From assembly GCF_013403915.1 (NCBI RefSeq), contig NZ_JABFDI010000003.1:124001-188000 (forward strand): a stretch of DNA of 64,000 bases, written 5' to 3'. Positions within the stretch are counted from its first letter, which is position 1. Each line of letters starts with the position of its first letter. The notes under the pieces were generated by a model. That model saw only the letters and a list, made by a program, of their open reading frames with translations, did no database searches and was not told where the DNA came from. The DNA is from Winogradskyella pacifica (GTDB lineage: Bacteria; Bacteroidota; Bacteroidia; Flavobacteriales; Flavobacteriaceae). Of this stretch, positions 18,019 through 25,984 are shown piece by piece. A program made the translations under genes and the position numbers.

Positions 18019-18100
18019 GAGCGTTCCCTTATCAGGTCGGGCTGTCCGCTATATCTTTTGCTAAAAAAGCAAAAGGATGACGCTTCCATCCCTAACGCGC
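18019..18100 (-). ncRNA. structured flavobacterial intergenic element
   Basis: On the minus strand this reads GCGTTAGGGATGGAAGCG ... CTTTTGCT-TTTTT-AGCAAAAG ... AGCGGACAGCCCGACC ... GGGAACGC. An outer GCGTT/AACGC pairing encloses a perfect 8-bp inner hairpin, and the single-stranded AGCGGACAGCCCGAC segment looks conserved rather than random. I recognise the pattern as a recurrent element of flavobacterial intergenic regions. It may be the published Flavo-1 motif, but I cannot confirm the name from sequence alone. It begins 54 bp upstream of ssrA. Confidence 0.6.
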
Positions 18101-18411
18101 TAAACCAAGAAACTGTATTGGTGTTTCAAGGGCTGCAAAATTACTAAAAATAATAATGCAAAGGCTATACCAAACTTGTTTTATATGTATTTGCAGAAAT
18201 AGTGTCAGTAGATGTCATAATCGCGATGCATAAGAACGACGTACCACGTTACTCATAAAGTCAATTTTGTATTAATAAGAATCGATAATTACAATGCGTT
18301 TATTGCTTTAAATTTCTAAGCGATTTTAATATTTTAAATAGCATATAAAATTTTAAATTAACGATGGTTTTAAAGCTTACTTTTGTCGGCTTCTAATTAA
18401 ACCATGTACTC
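18101..18411. other. intergenic region before the EamA gene
   Basis: About 310 bp of AT-rich sequence with stop codons in every frame. The only recognisable signal is TACTTTTG at 18378-18385, an exact flavobacterial -7 box 26 bp before the next start codon. Confidence 0.5.
18378..18385 (+). promoter_or_regulatory. -7 box of the EamA transporter promoter
   Basis: TACTTTTG fits TAnnTTTG exactly. No convincing -33 TTG is seen at 17-23 bp, so the call rests on the -7 box and its position. Confidence 0.4.
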
Positions 18412-19281
18412 ATGACAAAACCAAGAATAGCACTTGCGGTTGGCATTATTTGTATTTCAATATTTCCTATTTTGGTGAAGCTAAATCTAACGCCAGGATT
18501 GGTTTCAGCATTTTACAGAATGGCTATTGCTTCTGTTTTTATTGTGCCCTACGTATTGATCACAAAGCAGTTTAAGGTTAGGTCTAAAAAAGCAGTCCTA
18601 CTTTCTGTGATTTGTGGTGTTGTATTTGGTTTAGACGTTGGTGTTTGGAATATTGCGATTCAACAATCTACTGCAACACAAGCGACATTGCTAACTAATT
18701 TATCACCAGTTTGGGTTGGTGTTGGTGCCTTTTTGTTTCTAAAAGATAAACCGAAACAGAATTTTTGGATGGGTACTATTGTGGCCATTATTGGTATGGT
18801 ACTCTTAGTAGGCTTTGAATTGTTTCTAAATTTTGATTTTAATCTCGCCTTTATTTTTGGTGTCTTATCAGGTATGCTCTATGCCATTTATATGTTGTTG
18901 AGTAAACATATTTTAGAAGATATGGAGGTGATGACCTTTATGACGATTAGTCTCGTGTCTTCAACCATTGCATTGGGAGTGCTTAGTTATGCTTTTAATG
19001 AGCCTTTTACAGGGTTTTCAGATGCAGGCTGGTTGGTATTAGTTGTTCAAGGTATAGTATGTCAGCTTTTGGCGTGGTTACTTATTAGTTTTGCAACAAA
19101 GCATATGCGAGCCACAAGAGTTTCTGTGAGTCTGTTAGGGCAAGCTGTATTGGCTTCCATTTTAGCTTGGTGGTTATTAGATGAGCAAGTGTCTTTACAA
19201 ATGGTTATTGGCGGTATTGTATTACTTTTTGGCATTAGACTTACATTTTATGAAAAGCCTTTGCTGAAACCTAAGATTTAA
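18412..19281 (+). CDS. EamA/DMT-family transporter
   Basis: Ten-helix inner-membrane transporter of the drug/metabolite superfamily, with the internal duplication of two EamA repeats (residues about 5-135 and 145-280). Hydrophobic helices alternate regularly, and the typical QQSTATQATLLTNLSPVWVG motif ends the third to fourth helices of the first repeat; LLGQAVLASILAWWLLDE is the matching position in the second. The 289 residues are standard. Members export metabolites or amino acids; the substrate cannot be deduced. It stands alone, and the next gene is 312 bp away. Confidence 0.9.
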   Translation: MTKPRIALAVGIICISIFPILVKLNLTPGLVSAFYRMAIASVFIVPYVLITKQFKVRSKKAVLLSVICGVVFGLDVGVWNIAIQQSTATQATLLTNLSPVWVGVGAFLFLKDKPKQNFWMGTIVAIIGMVLLVGFELFLNFDFNLAFIFGVLSGMLYAIYMLLSKHILEDMEVMTFMTISLVSSTIALGVLSYAFNEPFTGFSDAGWLVLVVQGIVCQLLAWLLISFATKHMRATRVSVSLLGQAVLASILAWWLLDEQVSLQMVIGGIVLLFGIRLTFYEKPLLKPKI

Positions 19282-19593
19282 AATTTACCTGAGTAATAGT
19301 TGTCTACTTTAATAACTTTTAGTGGTTATAGAACATTTAAAAAATGCAGATGAATCTTGTCTTAAACCAGATTTCTGTAATATTTAATTAATGGTGTTCC
19401 ATACCATAATATCATGTAAATATTTTAACCGAAGAATGTTTGCTAAAACATGCAATTCCTCTTATTTTCGTGAAAATATTTTTCAATATTAAATGCTGAA
19501 TTTAAAGTGTTTCTTTACACAAATCACTAATATATGTGTTACCTGAAAGCCTAAGTATTTAATTTCGAAATATCTTAATTTTAAAATATAGCT
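19282..19593. other. intergenic region
   Basis: Contains no open frame of note. A 7-bp palindrome TATTTTC-GT-GAAAATA lies near 19460-19475. I see no terminator with a clear T run, and no promoter that I would defend. Confidence 0.5.
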
Positions 19594-20796
19594 ATGACAT
19601 TCGCCATCATAAAAGAACGTAAAAATCCACCAGACAGACGTGTGGTATTTTCTCCTGAACATTTAGCAGTAGCGAGAACGCAATTTCCGGATGCTACGTT
19701 TATTGTAGAATCTTCGGATATTAGAATTTTTTCGGATGAAGCTTATAAAGCTTTAGGTTTTGAAGTGTTGGACGATGTGTCGCATGCCGATGTAATGATT
19801 GGTGTAAAAGAAGTGCCGATTGAAAATTTAATTTCAAATAAAAAATATTTCTATTTCTCACATACCATTAAAAAGCAGCCTTACAACAGAAAATTGTTGG
19901 TCGCTATGTTAGAGAAACATATAGAAATGTTTGATCACGAAACTATTGTTAGAAAAACGGGTGCGCGTTTAATTGGTTTTGGACGTTATGCAGGTTTGGT
20001 TGGTGCATACAATGGGTTTAGAGCTTTAGGATTACGAGATGGTTTGTTTGAATTACCAAAAGTTGAAACACTTGCAGATTTAGATGCCGTAAAGACAGAA
20101 TTAGATAAAATCACCATCCCAAATATTAAGATTTTACTCTCTGGAACAGGAAAAGTGGCCTATGGTGCCAAAGAGATTTTAGATCATTTAGGTATTAAGC
20201 AAATTAGCGATGCGTTGTATTTAACATCGCAATTTTCGGAGCCAGTCTATGTTATGGCAGATGTTATGGAATATGCCAAACGAAAGGACGGTAAAGTAGG
20301 AGATAAGTATAAGTTTTATAAAGATCCATCAGGTTATGAAAGTAATTTTATGCCTTATGCTAAAGAAACGGACTATTTTATAGCAGGTCATTTTTATGGA
20401 AATAATGCCCCTTATTTATTTACAAGGGAAGATGCCAAACATCCCGATTTCAAAATTAATTTAGTGGCTGATATATCTTGCGATATCGATGGGCCAGTAG
20501 CTAGTACAATCAGACCTTCAACTATTGAAAATCCTTTTTATGGTTACGATCCTAACACAGAAAAGGAAGTCGCTTACGATGCAAAAGGAGCAATAACCGT
20601 GATGGCTGTAGATAATTTACCATGCGAATTACCAAAAGATGCTAGTGAAGGTTTCGGTGAAACATTTTTAGAACACGTTATTCCTGCTTTCTTTAATAAC
20701 GATGAAAGAGAAATCTTAAAACGTGCTAAGATGACTGAAAATGGTAAACTGACTAAAAGGTTCAGCTATTTGCAAGATTATATAGATGGAAAGTAA
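19594..20796 (+). CDS. saccharopine dehydrogenase / alanine dehydrogenase-like NAD(P) oxidoreductase
   Basis: A 400-residue enzyme of the AlaDH/PNT-N plus Rossmann family that contains alanine dehydrogenase and fungal-type (Lys1) saccharopine dehydrogenase. The N-terminus IIKERKNPPDRRVVFSPEH is the typical substrate-domain start with the Lys/Arg pair. A GARLIGFGRYAGLVGAYNG segment around residues 124-142 and a nucleotide-binding strand ILLSGTGKVAYGAKEIL around 181-197 are visible, and DISCDIDGPVASTIRPSTIE near 288-307 is characteristic of the Lys1-like branch. Reaction inferred: NAD-linked formation or cleavage of an amino-acid/keto-acid adduct such as saccharopine. No lysine-pathway genes are adjacent, so the physiological substrate is open. 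Confidence 0.75.
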   Translation: MTFAIIKERKNPPDRRVVFSPEHLAVARTQFPDATFIVESSDIRIFSDEAYKALGFEVLDDVSHADVMIGVKEVPIENLISNKKYFYFSHTIKKQPYNRKLLVAMLEKHIEMFDHETIVRKTGARLIGFGRYAGLVGAYNGFRALGLRDGLFELPKVETLADLDAVKTELDKITIPNIKILLSGTGKVAYGAKEILDHLGIKQISDALYLTSQFSEPVYVMADVMEYAKRKDGKVGDKYKFYKDPSGYESNFMPYAKETDYFIAGHFYGNNAPYLFTREDAKHPDFKINLVADISCDIDGPVASTIRPSTIENPFYGYDPNTEKEVAYDAKGAITVMAVDNLPCELPKDASEGFGETFLEHVIPAFFNNDEREILKRAKMTENGKLTKRFSYLQDYIDGK

Positions 20797-20797
20797 G

Positions 20798-21496
20798 TTA
20801 CAACGGATTGTAATTAATAATACTTAAGTCTTCATTTTCTAAATTAACATAGTGATAATTAACCTTGTCATTTTTGTAGAACTCACCATTTTTGTTGGTG
20901 TCAGATATGCTTTTAAAGTATAGTCTTTTGAGTTTTGGTATCACTTCCCAATCGACTATTTGAGCTAAATTTGGTGTTAGTTTTTTTAAGTTAGTGCCAT
21001 CAACATGACTTATATATAACGTTTCAACATCGTTAGAATCTAGCTTTGCATCTTTGTTTGTGTCAGCATCTCTAATGGTGTAAACTAAATATTGAAGTCC
21101 TGTTTGTTGTCGGATATCTTCAAGAAAATGAACAGATGTAATCTCTATGATGTCATCAGTTAAAGTGGTTAGTTGTTCTGAATTAATATGTTGGAATTTA
21201 AGAGAACTGAAGTCACCAGATATTGAAAAATTATTATAACGCGATACCGAATAAGAGGTATAATCACGTCCTTTCTTATAGCTAGAAGATCTCGAATTAT
21301 AGTCTGTAATATTACCTACAGGATGAATTAAATAGTCCGTACTATCAATAAGAATGGGTAAATCTGCAATTTCGATTTTTGAGCTGTCTTTTTTGATTTC
21401 AGTTGTAATGCTATCATCATGACTGATGGTTTGTGGTTTTTCGTCACAGCTCATTATAAATAAGACTAGACATAATGTTATAAAAATTGATTTCAT
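20798..21496 (-). CDS. lipoprotein with two EF-hand/dockerin-like calcium loops
   Basis: A 232-residue lipoprotein (signal ending FIMSC, Cys17) that I cannot place in a named family. Two twelve-residue loops match the EF-hand calcium pattern: DTNKDAKLDSND at 145-156 and DTNKNGEFYKND at 199-210, 54 residues apart, each followed by a beta-rich segment mentioning displayed values (TLYISHVDGTNLKKLTP). Such D-x-N-x-D loops in secreted proteins bind calcium. It starts 4 bp after the DUF1361 gene ends, so it is the last member of the minus-strand cluster. Confidence 0.65.
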   Translation of the reverse strand: MKSIFITLCLVLFIMSCDEKPQTISHDDSITTEIKKDSSKIEIADLPILIDSTDYLIHPVGNITDYNSRSSSYKKGRDYTSYSVSRYNNFSISGDFSSLKFQHINSEQLTTLTDDIIEITSVHFLEDIRQQTGLQYLVYTIRDADTNKDAKLDSNDVETLYISHVDGTNLKKLTPNLAQIVDWEVIPKLKRLYFKSISDTNKNGEFYKNDKVNYHYVNLENEDLSIINYNPL

Positions 21497-21500
21497 GATT

Positions 21501-22166
21501 TTAATTTTTTTCTAATTGATTTAAGTTCTTAAACATCCAAAAGCCAACCACTAAAAATGTTCCAAAACCTAAAGTGAATAACCACGCTTCAAAATGTTGA
21601 AATGGTGACATCATAATAGTGATAATATCCATAAATAAATAGTGTGGTCCACTTATAATTTCCCAAGAATTGTAACGTAGAAACCGACCTAAGTAAACTC
21701 CAAATCCACATAAAAAGATGATGGCAATAGTAATGTTTTCAACAGGGAGTTTTTTAAATTGAGAAGTTACGAGGTTCTGCATATCCATTATAGAAATATA
21801 GAATAGTAATAAACCACTAAGTGCAAATGATAACACCACCAGCACATCGAGCCATAAAAGTGAATCGTTTCCTATTCTAATATGAATAAGATCAGTAACA
21901 ATATAAGGTGCATTAGGCAAAAAGGCTAACCAAACCATAAACCAGAATCCAAGTTTTAGCTTACTCAAATTTTGTGAGGTATTTAAATACATCGTTATGG
22001 CATAAGGTAGGATGGCCAAAAACACATTCCAGATTAAAAATAGAAAGAAATAGGACTTGTTCAGTTTCATGCGGACCATGAGTAATATAACACTAAACAG
22101 TAGGGCTACTGTAATTAATGATAGGGTTTTAAAACGATTAAGAATTAGTGTTTTTAGAACTTCCAT
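21501..22166 (-). CDS. DUF1361 family membrane protein
   Basis: A 221-residue inner-membrane protein with about six to seven helices. The conserved DUF1361 segments are present: FLIWNVFLAILPYAITMYL near 43-61, then FMVWLAFLPNAPYIVTDLIH near 76-95, where the PNAPYIVTD motif is diagnostic. The function of the family is unknown. Its start overlaps the end of the DUF2809 gene by 13 bp, so the two are translationally coupled. Confidence 0.85.
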   Translation of the reverse strand: MEVLKTLILNRFKTLSLITVALLFSVILLMVRMKLNKSYFFLFLIWNVFLAILPYAITMYLNTSQNLSKLKLGFWFMVWLAFLPNAPYIVTDLIHIRIGNDSLLWLDVLVVLSFALSGLLLFYISIMDMQNLVTSQFKKLPVENITIAIIFLCGFGVYLGRFLRYNSWEIISGPHYLFMDIITIMMSPFQHFEAWLFTLGFGTFLVVGFWMFKNLNQLEKN

Positions 22167-22561
22167 AATCTTATATTTTGCTTGTTTTGTAATTTGAAAA
22201 TCGACGATTCAACAGCTAAAACAGTCAGTATTCCTAAAGTGTAAGCGAGCAAATCTGTGACATGGAATGTGCTACCGAAAATGAGTTTAGCCGTAAAACT
22301 ATCTTGTAAATTAAAGTAGGTTAAGAATGGGGTGAGTTGAAGCAATTCGATACCATAAGCAATTAAGAGGACGACCAAACTCGACGCCCTCACATTCAAG
22401 TTGGTGCATCCTCTAAAAATTGCATATAATAAAATAACAACGAGATAATCGCCAAATGTGTAACGAATAAATCCTGTTTTGATGATGAAAGCGATGGCTA
22501 ATTCTATAAGGAATAGGCTATGTGCGAGTACTAAATATTTTTTGTTGAATTGAAATTTCAT
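22154..22561 (-). CDS. DUF2809 family membrane protein
   Basis: Short (135-residue) four-helix membrane protein. The motif FIRYTFGDYLVVILLYAIFRG near residues 31-51 and the terminal LLAYTLGILTVL match the DUF2809 family, of unknown function, which is related to VanZ-like proteins. It lies in the middle of a packed cluster, 17 bp after the YdcF-like gene, and its last 13 bp are shared with the next start. Confidence 0.8.
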   Translation of the reverse strand: MKFQFNKKYLVLAHSLFLIELAIAFIIKTGFIRYTFGDYLVVILLYAIFRGCTNLNVRASSLVVLLIAYGIELLQLTPFLTYFNLQDSFTAKLIFGSTFHVTDLLAYTLGILTVLAVESSIFKLQNKQNIRLWKF

Positions 22562-22578
22562 GGTTGTGTTTTGAGGTT

Positions 22579-23193
22579 TTATTTAATAGCTATTTTGTCG
22601 CCTAAAAATTTAGGTGTTACATTAAAAAGTAAGTCTAAACTTGCTTTGGTACGTGCTAAATATTCGCGTGGAGGTGTTTTGTAAACATCTTTGGCATTGT
22701 AAGCTATAGCGTCAATACCATAATGTTGAGCGATATAAATGGCGCGCTGGTTATGGAACTTCTGCGAGATAATAGTAATCGTATTTTGGCCAAATATTTC
22801 TTTAGCTCTTACTATAGAGTCTAAAGTTCTAAAGCCAGCATAATCTAAAAATATACGGGCTGCAGGAATCCCTTTTGCAATTAAATCGTTTTTAAAATCT
22901 GTGGGTTCATCATAGTCTTTTCTGCCATTGTCACCACTGACCAAGATGTACTCTATTTTTCCGGCTTTGTAAAGTGCAACCGCAGCATCTACTCTGTGTT
23001 TGTAGAATAAGTTGATGTTGCCGCTTGGCGCAAATTTGCTTGCTCCAAGTACAAGTCCGACGTTGTTCTTAGGGATATTATCAATAGCGTCATAAGTCAA
23101 TCCTTTAGCTTTAAAACTCACCCAATGAAAAGTGGTAAAAACACCTAATGCGATAAATAATCCTGTTATAATTAATATTTTAAATGTTTTCAT
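22579..23193 (-). CDS. SanA/YdcF/ElyC family protein (DUF218)
   Basis: A 204-residue protein with one N-terminal membrane helix (residues about 5-25) and a periplasmic or cytoplasmic Rossmann-like DUF218 domain. Family features are VGLVLGASKF near 46-55, the KHRVDAAVALYKAGKIEYILVSGDN block with its catalytic-looking SGDNG, and TITIISQKFHNQRAIYIAQHYG. SanA of enteric bacteria affects envelope permeability to vancomycin; a role in envelope or peptidoglycan biology is plausible here. The ATGA-type overlap of 4 bp with the upstream COQ4-like gene shows an operon. Confidence 0.88.
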   Translation of the reverse strand: MKTFKILIITGLFIALGVFTTFHWVSFKAKGLTYDAIDNIPKNNVGLVLGASKFAPSGNINLFYKHRVDAAVALYKAGKIEYILVSGDNGRKDYDEPTDFKNDLIAKGIPAARIFLDYAGFRTLDSIVRAKEIFGQNTITIISQKFHNQRAIYIAQHYGIDAIAYNAKDVYKTPPREYLARTKASLDLLFNVTPKFLGDKIAIK

Positions 23194-23708
23194 ACTGAAA
23201 TGAGATTAAGGTTTAATAAGTCATGCTTCGGAAAAATGGCATCTCTAAAATCTGAAATGGAAATATGCATAAGTTTCCTGTAATCAAAATGATGGAATGC
23301 ATTAGCCGCTTTTCCTATTTTGAAAGATTTATGGTAATACTTATAGTAATCAGGAAGAATAGCAACACCAAGAATAATGGCTCCATACAAATACGGACTG
23401 CGTTTCCCGTTGCCATAACAAAGACATTGTAACGCAATTTCATCTTCAACTTTAGTGCTGTAGCCACAAAGCACATGATAGCAATCGTGACGTTCAACCT
23501 TTGGAATTAGTTCAAAATTGTTTTTATCCAAGAATTCGCCTAAATGTCTTCCAAATGTAGGTTTCGGTAGATTTAGTAAATCCGTTTTGGTGAGGTTCCA
23601 AGGTTCATGATTTTTAAACATGTTGGTGTAAATGCGTTGTGAATGTTCAAACAACCAAATGATAAATTGCTTTCGTTTTGCTTTTAAAATTTTAAATAGG
23701 TTGTTCAT
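23190..23708 (-). CDS. COQ4-like protein
   Basis: A 172-residue helical protein with the COQ4 metal motif HDxxH-x11-E intact: His74-Asp75, His78 and Glu90 in HDCYHVLCGYSTKVEDE. COQ4 in mitochondria is needed for ubiquinone synthesis, and recent work assigns it to oxidative decarboxylation at ring carbon 1. Bacteroidota make menaquinone, not ubiquinone, so the role here must differ or the enzyme acts on another ring compound. It overlaps both neighbours by 4 bp, so it is firmly part of this membrane-protein operon. Confidence 0.75.
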   Translation of the reverse strand: MNNLFKILKAKRKQFIIWLFEHSQRIYTNMFKNHEPWNLTKTDLLNLPKPTFGRHLGEFLDKNNFELIPKVERHDCYHVLCGYSTKVEDEIALQCLCYGNGKRSPYLYGAIILGVAILPDYYKYYHKSFKIGKAANAFHHFDYRKLMHISISDFRDAIFPKHDLLNLNLISV

Positions 23709-24040
23709 GGTAATTCGGGTTGATGTGATTCTACATTGTTGTTGTTGTTTATAGGCTGTATTTTTCTACTTTGTATGAGTTCATATCTCCATATAAAAAG
23801 CGACAAACTGAACACGAAACTGAAATAACAAGTAGCAACGATACTTTGGTCTAATCCAATAATAGCTGCAATACAAAGCGTAAATAAACTAATGATATAA
23901 TACGGGAAATAGAGTTTAAACACACGCGTTTTATCATGTCTATATTTGGAAGCCCAAAACACGCACGACACACTTAGTCTTACCATAACTACCGTTAGTA
24001 CACCTGCAAAAAGGGACAAAAAAATAATTAATGCGATCAT
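23705..24040 (-). CDS. hypothetical membrane protein
   Basis: A 111-residue protein with three hydrophobic segments (residues 2-20, about 47-66 and 70-85) and a polar asparagine-rich tail (PINNNNNVESHQ). No family recognised. Its coupling by 4-bp overlap to the COQ4-like gene and 1-bp gap from the DUF4153-like gene suggests a shared function in the membrane. Confidence 0.6.
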   Translation of the reverse strand: MIALIIFLSLFAGVLTVVMVRLSVSCVFWASKYRHDKTRVFKLYFPYYIISLFTLCIAAIIGLDQSIVATCYFSFVFSLSLFIWRYELIQSRKIQPINNNNNVESHQPELP

Positions 24041-24041
24041 T

Positions 24042-25436
24042 TTATTTCGTATTAATTTTGAAATTGTCGTATTGTAATTCCTGCCAATTATTCGTTTTTA
24101 ATTTGTCGATATAACCGTAATATTTTTCTTCAATAAGATATGTGAATCCTCTATCGAGGTCTTTCTGATCTAACTGCTCATTTAATAATAAAGTGTTGTT
24201 ATTAGAGAGGCCGATGACATAATTATAGTCCACTGATTTGGCATAATTAAAGTTGTAATTGGTAATATGATAGTCCCAATTTATAGTGCTAGAAACAACT
24301 AGAATTATAAATGCAGCTTGAGTATTGAGCCTAAAGAGAAACCAATTATTTTTTGCGCTATTAATCTTTAGAAGTGTTGTAACCAGTCCGATTGTAGCTA
24401 GTAAAAGATAAATGACAACACCAATACGCTTATACGTTAAACCAAAATTATAGATGTATTGAGCGTTTTTAAATACAATGCTTAGAACCAATAGAATATT
24501 TAAAATGATCCAGGTAAAAGCAAGACGTTTTAATGTAGTGTTTTGCTCGTAAAAATTAAGATTGCCTCTAAATACATATAATAGAATCATAATAGCAATA
24601 AGAATTGAGGCAATAAGTGCATTAATACCACTATGAACCTGAGCAGAATAAACAGAAGCGCTAATATCTTGCTGCGTTGTTAAAAAGGTGATATCTGTTA
24701 TTAAGTACATTACAATCAATACGTTTAATAGCGAGATAAGAACGACACCAAGTTGGTTTTCTTGTTTTAATTTTGGAATAGAAAAGGCTTCGGTTTTATG
24801 TAAACTGTTTTCGGTTTGTAAATCAATTTCAGTTGCGGGTTCGACTTCAATTGGTGCATAAATATTATTGAACAAATAGTACCCTAAACCTGCCATTAAT
24901 AACCATTGAATATTTATAAAACCGAAATCTATTTTTTCTATTAAGTTGCTAAAAACAGGGTTTCCTTCTTTGTAGAGTGCAATGAAGGTGATTACAATAA
25001 CGGCTGGAATTAGAATGATTTTAACCCAATGTAAATAATCAATGTCGATTTTTTCTTTTGTGTCTTCAGGATTAGTTTTTGATTCAACGATAGCAAAGTT
25101 GCGATGAAAAAAACCAGCAATTGTAGTGTATAAGCCGTTAAGCCAACTGACGTAAATAGACGATTTAGTCTCAGAGATCTGACCTATTAAAGTGAAGAAT
25201 GCTACCAGATTTGCAATTACAGAAAGTGTAGAACTATGGAAAAAGATGGTTAGTCCTGTGATGAAGTAGGTTATAGTGTAGATTTGGGTTTTCCGATTCT
25301 TAAACTGAGACTTGTTATTAATAAAAAGGATAACAACAGTAAGAATATTGAATAAAAAGAGGTTAAGTCCGATAGTTTGGTTGTAGAAGAAGGTGCTAAA
25401 TAAAAGGGCTGCAATGAATAAGATTAGTTTTTTCAT
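24042..25436 (-). CDS. DUF4153/DUF4173-like polytopic membrane protein
   Basis: A 464-residue inner-membrane protein with about 12 to 13 predicted helices and a C-terminal soluble tail (about 400-464). The arrangement of long hydrophobic stretches interrupted by the DYLHWVKIILIPAVIVITFI segment and the ending ELQYDNFKIN matches flavobacterial DUF4153-type proteins of unknown function. Its start codon is 14-19 bp downstream of a palindromic site (25450-25471) shared with the 26593 promoter, which makes it the first gene of a transcript that can be controlled by the HTH protein encoded just upstream. Confidence 0.65.
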   Translation of the reverse strand: MKKLILFIAALLFSTFFYNQTIGLNLFLFNILTVVILFINNKSQFKNRKTQIYTITYFITGLTIFFHSSTLSVIANLVAFFTLIGQISETKSSIYVSWLNGLYTTIAGFFHRNFAIVESKTNPEDTKEKIDIDYLHWVKIILIPAVIVITFIALYKEGNPVFSNLIEKIDFGFINIQWLLMAGLGYYLFNNIYAPIEVEPATEIDLQTENSLHKTEAFSIPKLKQENQLGVVLISLLNVLIVMYLITDITFLTTQQDISASVYSAQVHSGINALIASILIAIMILLYVFRGNLNFYEQNTTLKRLAFTWIILNILLVLSIVFKNAQYIYNFGLTYKRIGVVIYLLLATIGLVTTLLKINSAKNNWFLFRLNTQAAFIILVVSSTINWDYHITNYNFNYAKSVDYNYVIGLSNNNTLLLNEQLDQKDLDRGFTYLIEEKYYGYIDKLKTNNWQELQYDNFKINTK

Positions 25437-25449
25437 GATTGATTATTTT

Positions 25450-25471
25450 AAAGTACTTTGAATTTCAAAGT
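25450..25471. promoter_or_regulatory. palindromic operator copy 1
   Basis: ACTTTG-AATTT-CAAAGT (25455-25471) preceded by AAAGT. It agrees with copy 2 at 26597-26618 in 20 of 22 positions. It lies 14 bp before the 24042-25436 gene and after the small HTH gene, so that gene's product is the natural candidate to bind it. Confidence 0.7.
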
Positions 25472-25512
25472 GAATGATTAAAAAAAATGATATAATAAAT
25501 AGAGTAGGTGTT

Positions 25513-25806
25513 TTACGTTTTGCTTATTAATTTTTCTAGGGCTTCAATATGTTTTTGAAATTCTAATTTTCCGAGCTTTGTGACGCTGTATCTTGTATTC
25601 GGTTTTCGACCTATAAATTGTTTTTCAACTAAAATGTATTCTGCTTTTTCTAATGCCTTAGTATGACTTGCTAAATTACCATCTGTGGCACCCAATAATT
25701 CTTTTAGCATATTAAAATCCGCATACTCGTTTACCATAAGTACAGACATAATGCCGAGTCTTATCCTATGATCAAAAAGTTTATTTATGTTGGTTATTAT
25801 GCTCAT
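25513..25806 (-). CDS. winged-helix transcriptional regulator
   Basis: A 97-residue DNA-binding protein of the HTH_34/MarR-ArsR type. Helices and wing are clear: LGIMSVLMVNEYADFNMLKE, then the recognition helix TDGNLASHTKALEKAEYI, and the wing KQFIGRKPNTRYSVTKLGK. Such proteins in Bacteroidota are encoded beside small membrane-protein genes and usually repress them. It lies between two identical-looking operators, at 25450-25471 and 26597-26618. The ATG at 25804 follows within 5 bp a hairpin (25812-25829) that would hide the AGGAAG purine stretch on the transcript. Confidence 0.88.
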   Translation of the reverse strand: MSIITNINKLFDHRIRLGIMSVLMVNEYADFNMLKELLGATDGNLASHTKALEKAEYILVEKQFIGRKPNTRYSVTKLGKLEFQKHIEALEKLISKT

Positions 25807-25811
25807 TTCAC

Positions 25812-25829
25812 TTCCTGCGAAAGCAGGAA
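25812..25829. repeat. TTCCTGC-GAAA-GCAGGAA hairpin at the regulator start
   Basis: Perfect 7-bp stem five bases upstream of the regulator's start codon (minus strand). Same design as the hairpin at 17972-17989. It could affect translation of the regulator, although flavobacteria depend little on Shine-Dalgarno pairing. Confidence 0.5.
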
Positions 25830-25904
25830 TTTTATTTTTTTTAATTTCAGTATTCAGTTTGGAAATTAAGATAATTAATATTCCAATAGTTTGTCAATTC
25901 CTTA

Positions 25905-25980
25905 AAAATCTCTGTCAATCTCCGCGTAATCTCTGTGCATCTCTGCGTTATTTTTTTTCTTTGCGCCTTTGCGAGATCAT
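25905..25980. repeat. CTTTGCG/TCTCTGCG-type degenerate repeat
   Basis: Runs of AATCTCTGTCAATCTCCGCG, ATCTCTGTGCATCTCTGCG and CTTTGCGCCTTTGCGAGA form a low-complexity patch between two genes. A second patch of the same words lies at 28560-28720. These are dispersed non-coding repeats seen in flavobacteria. Confidence 0.45.
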
Positions 25981-25984
25981 TTTT

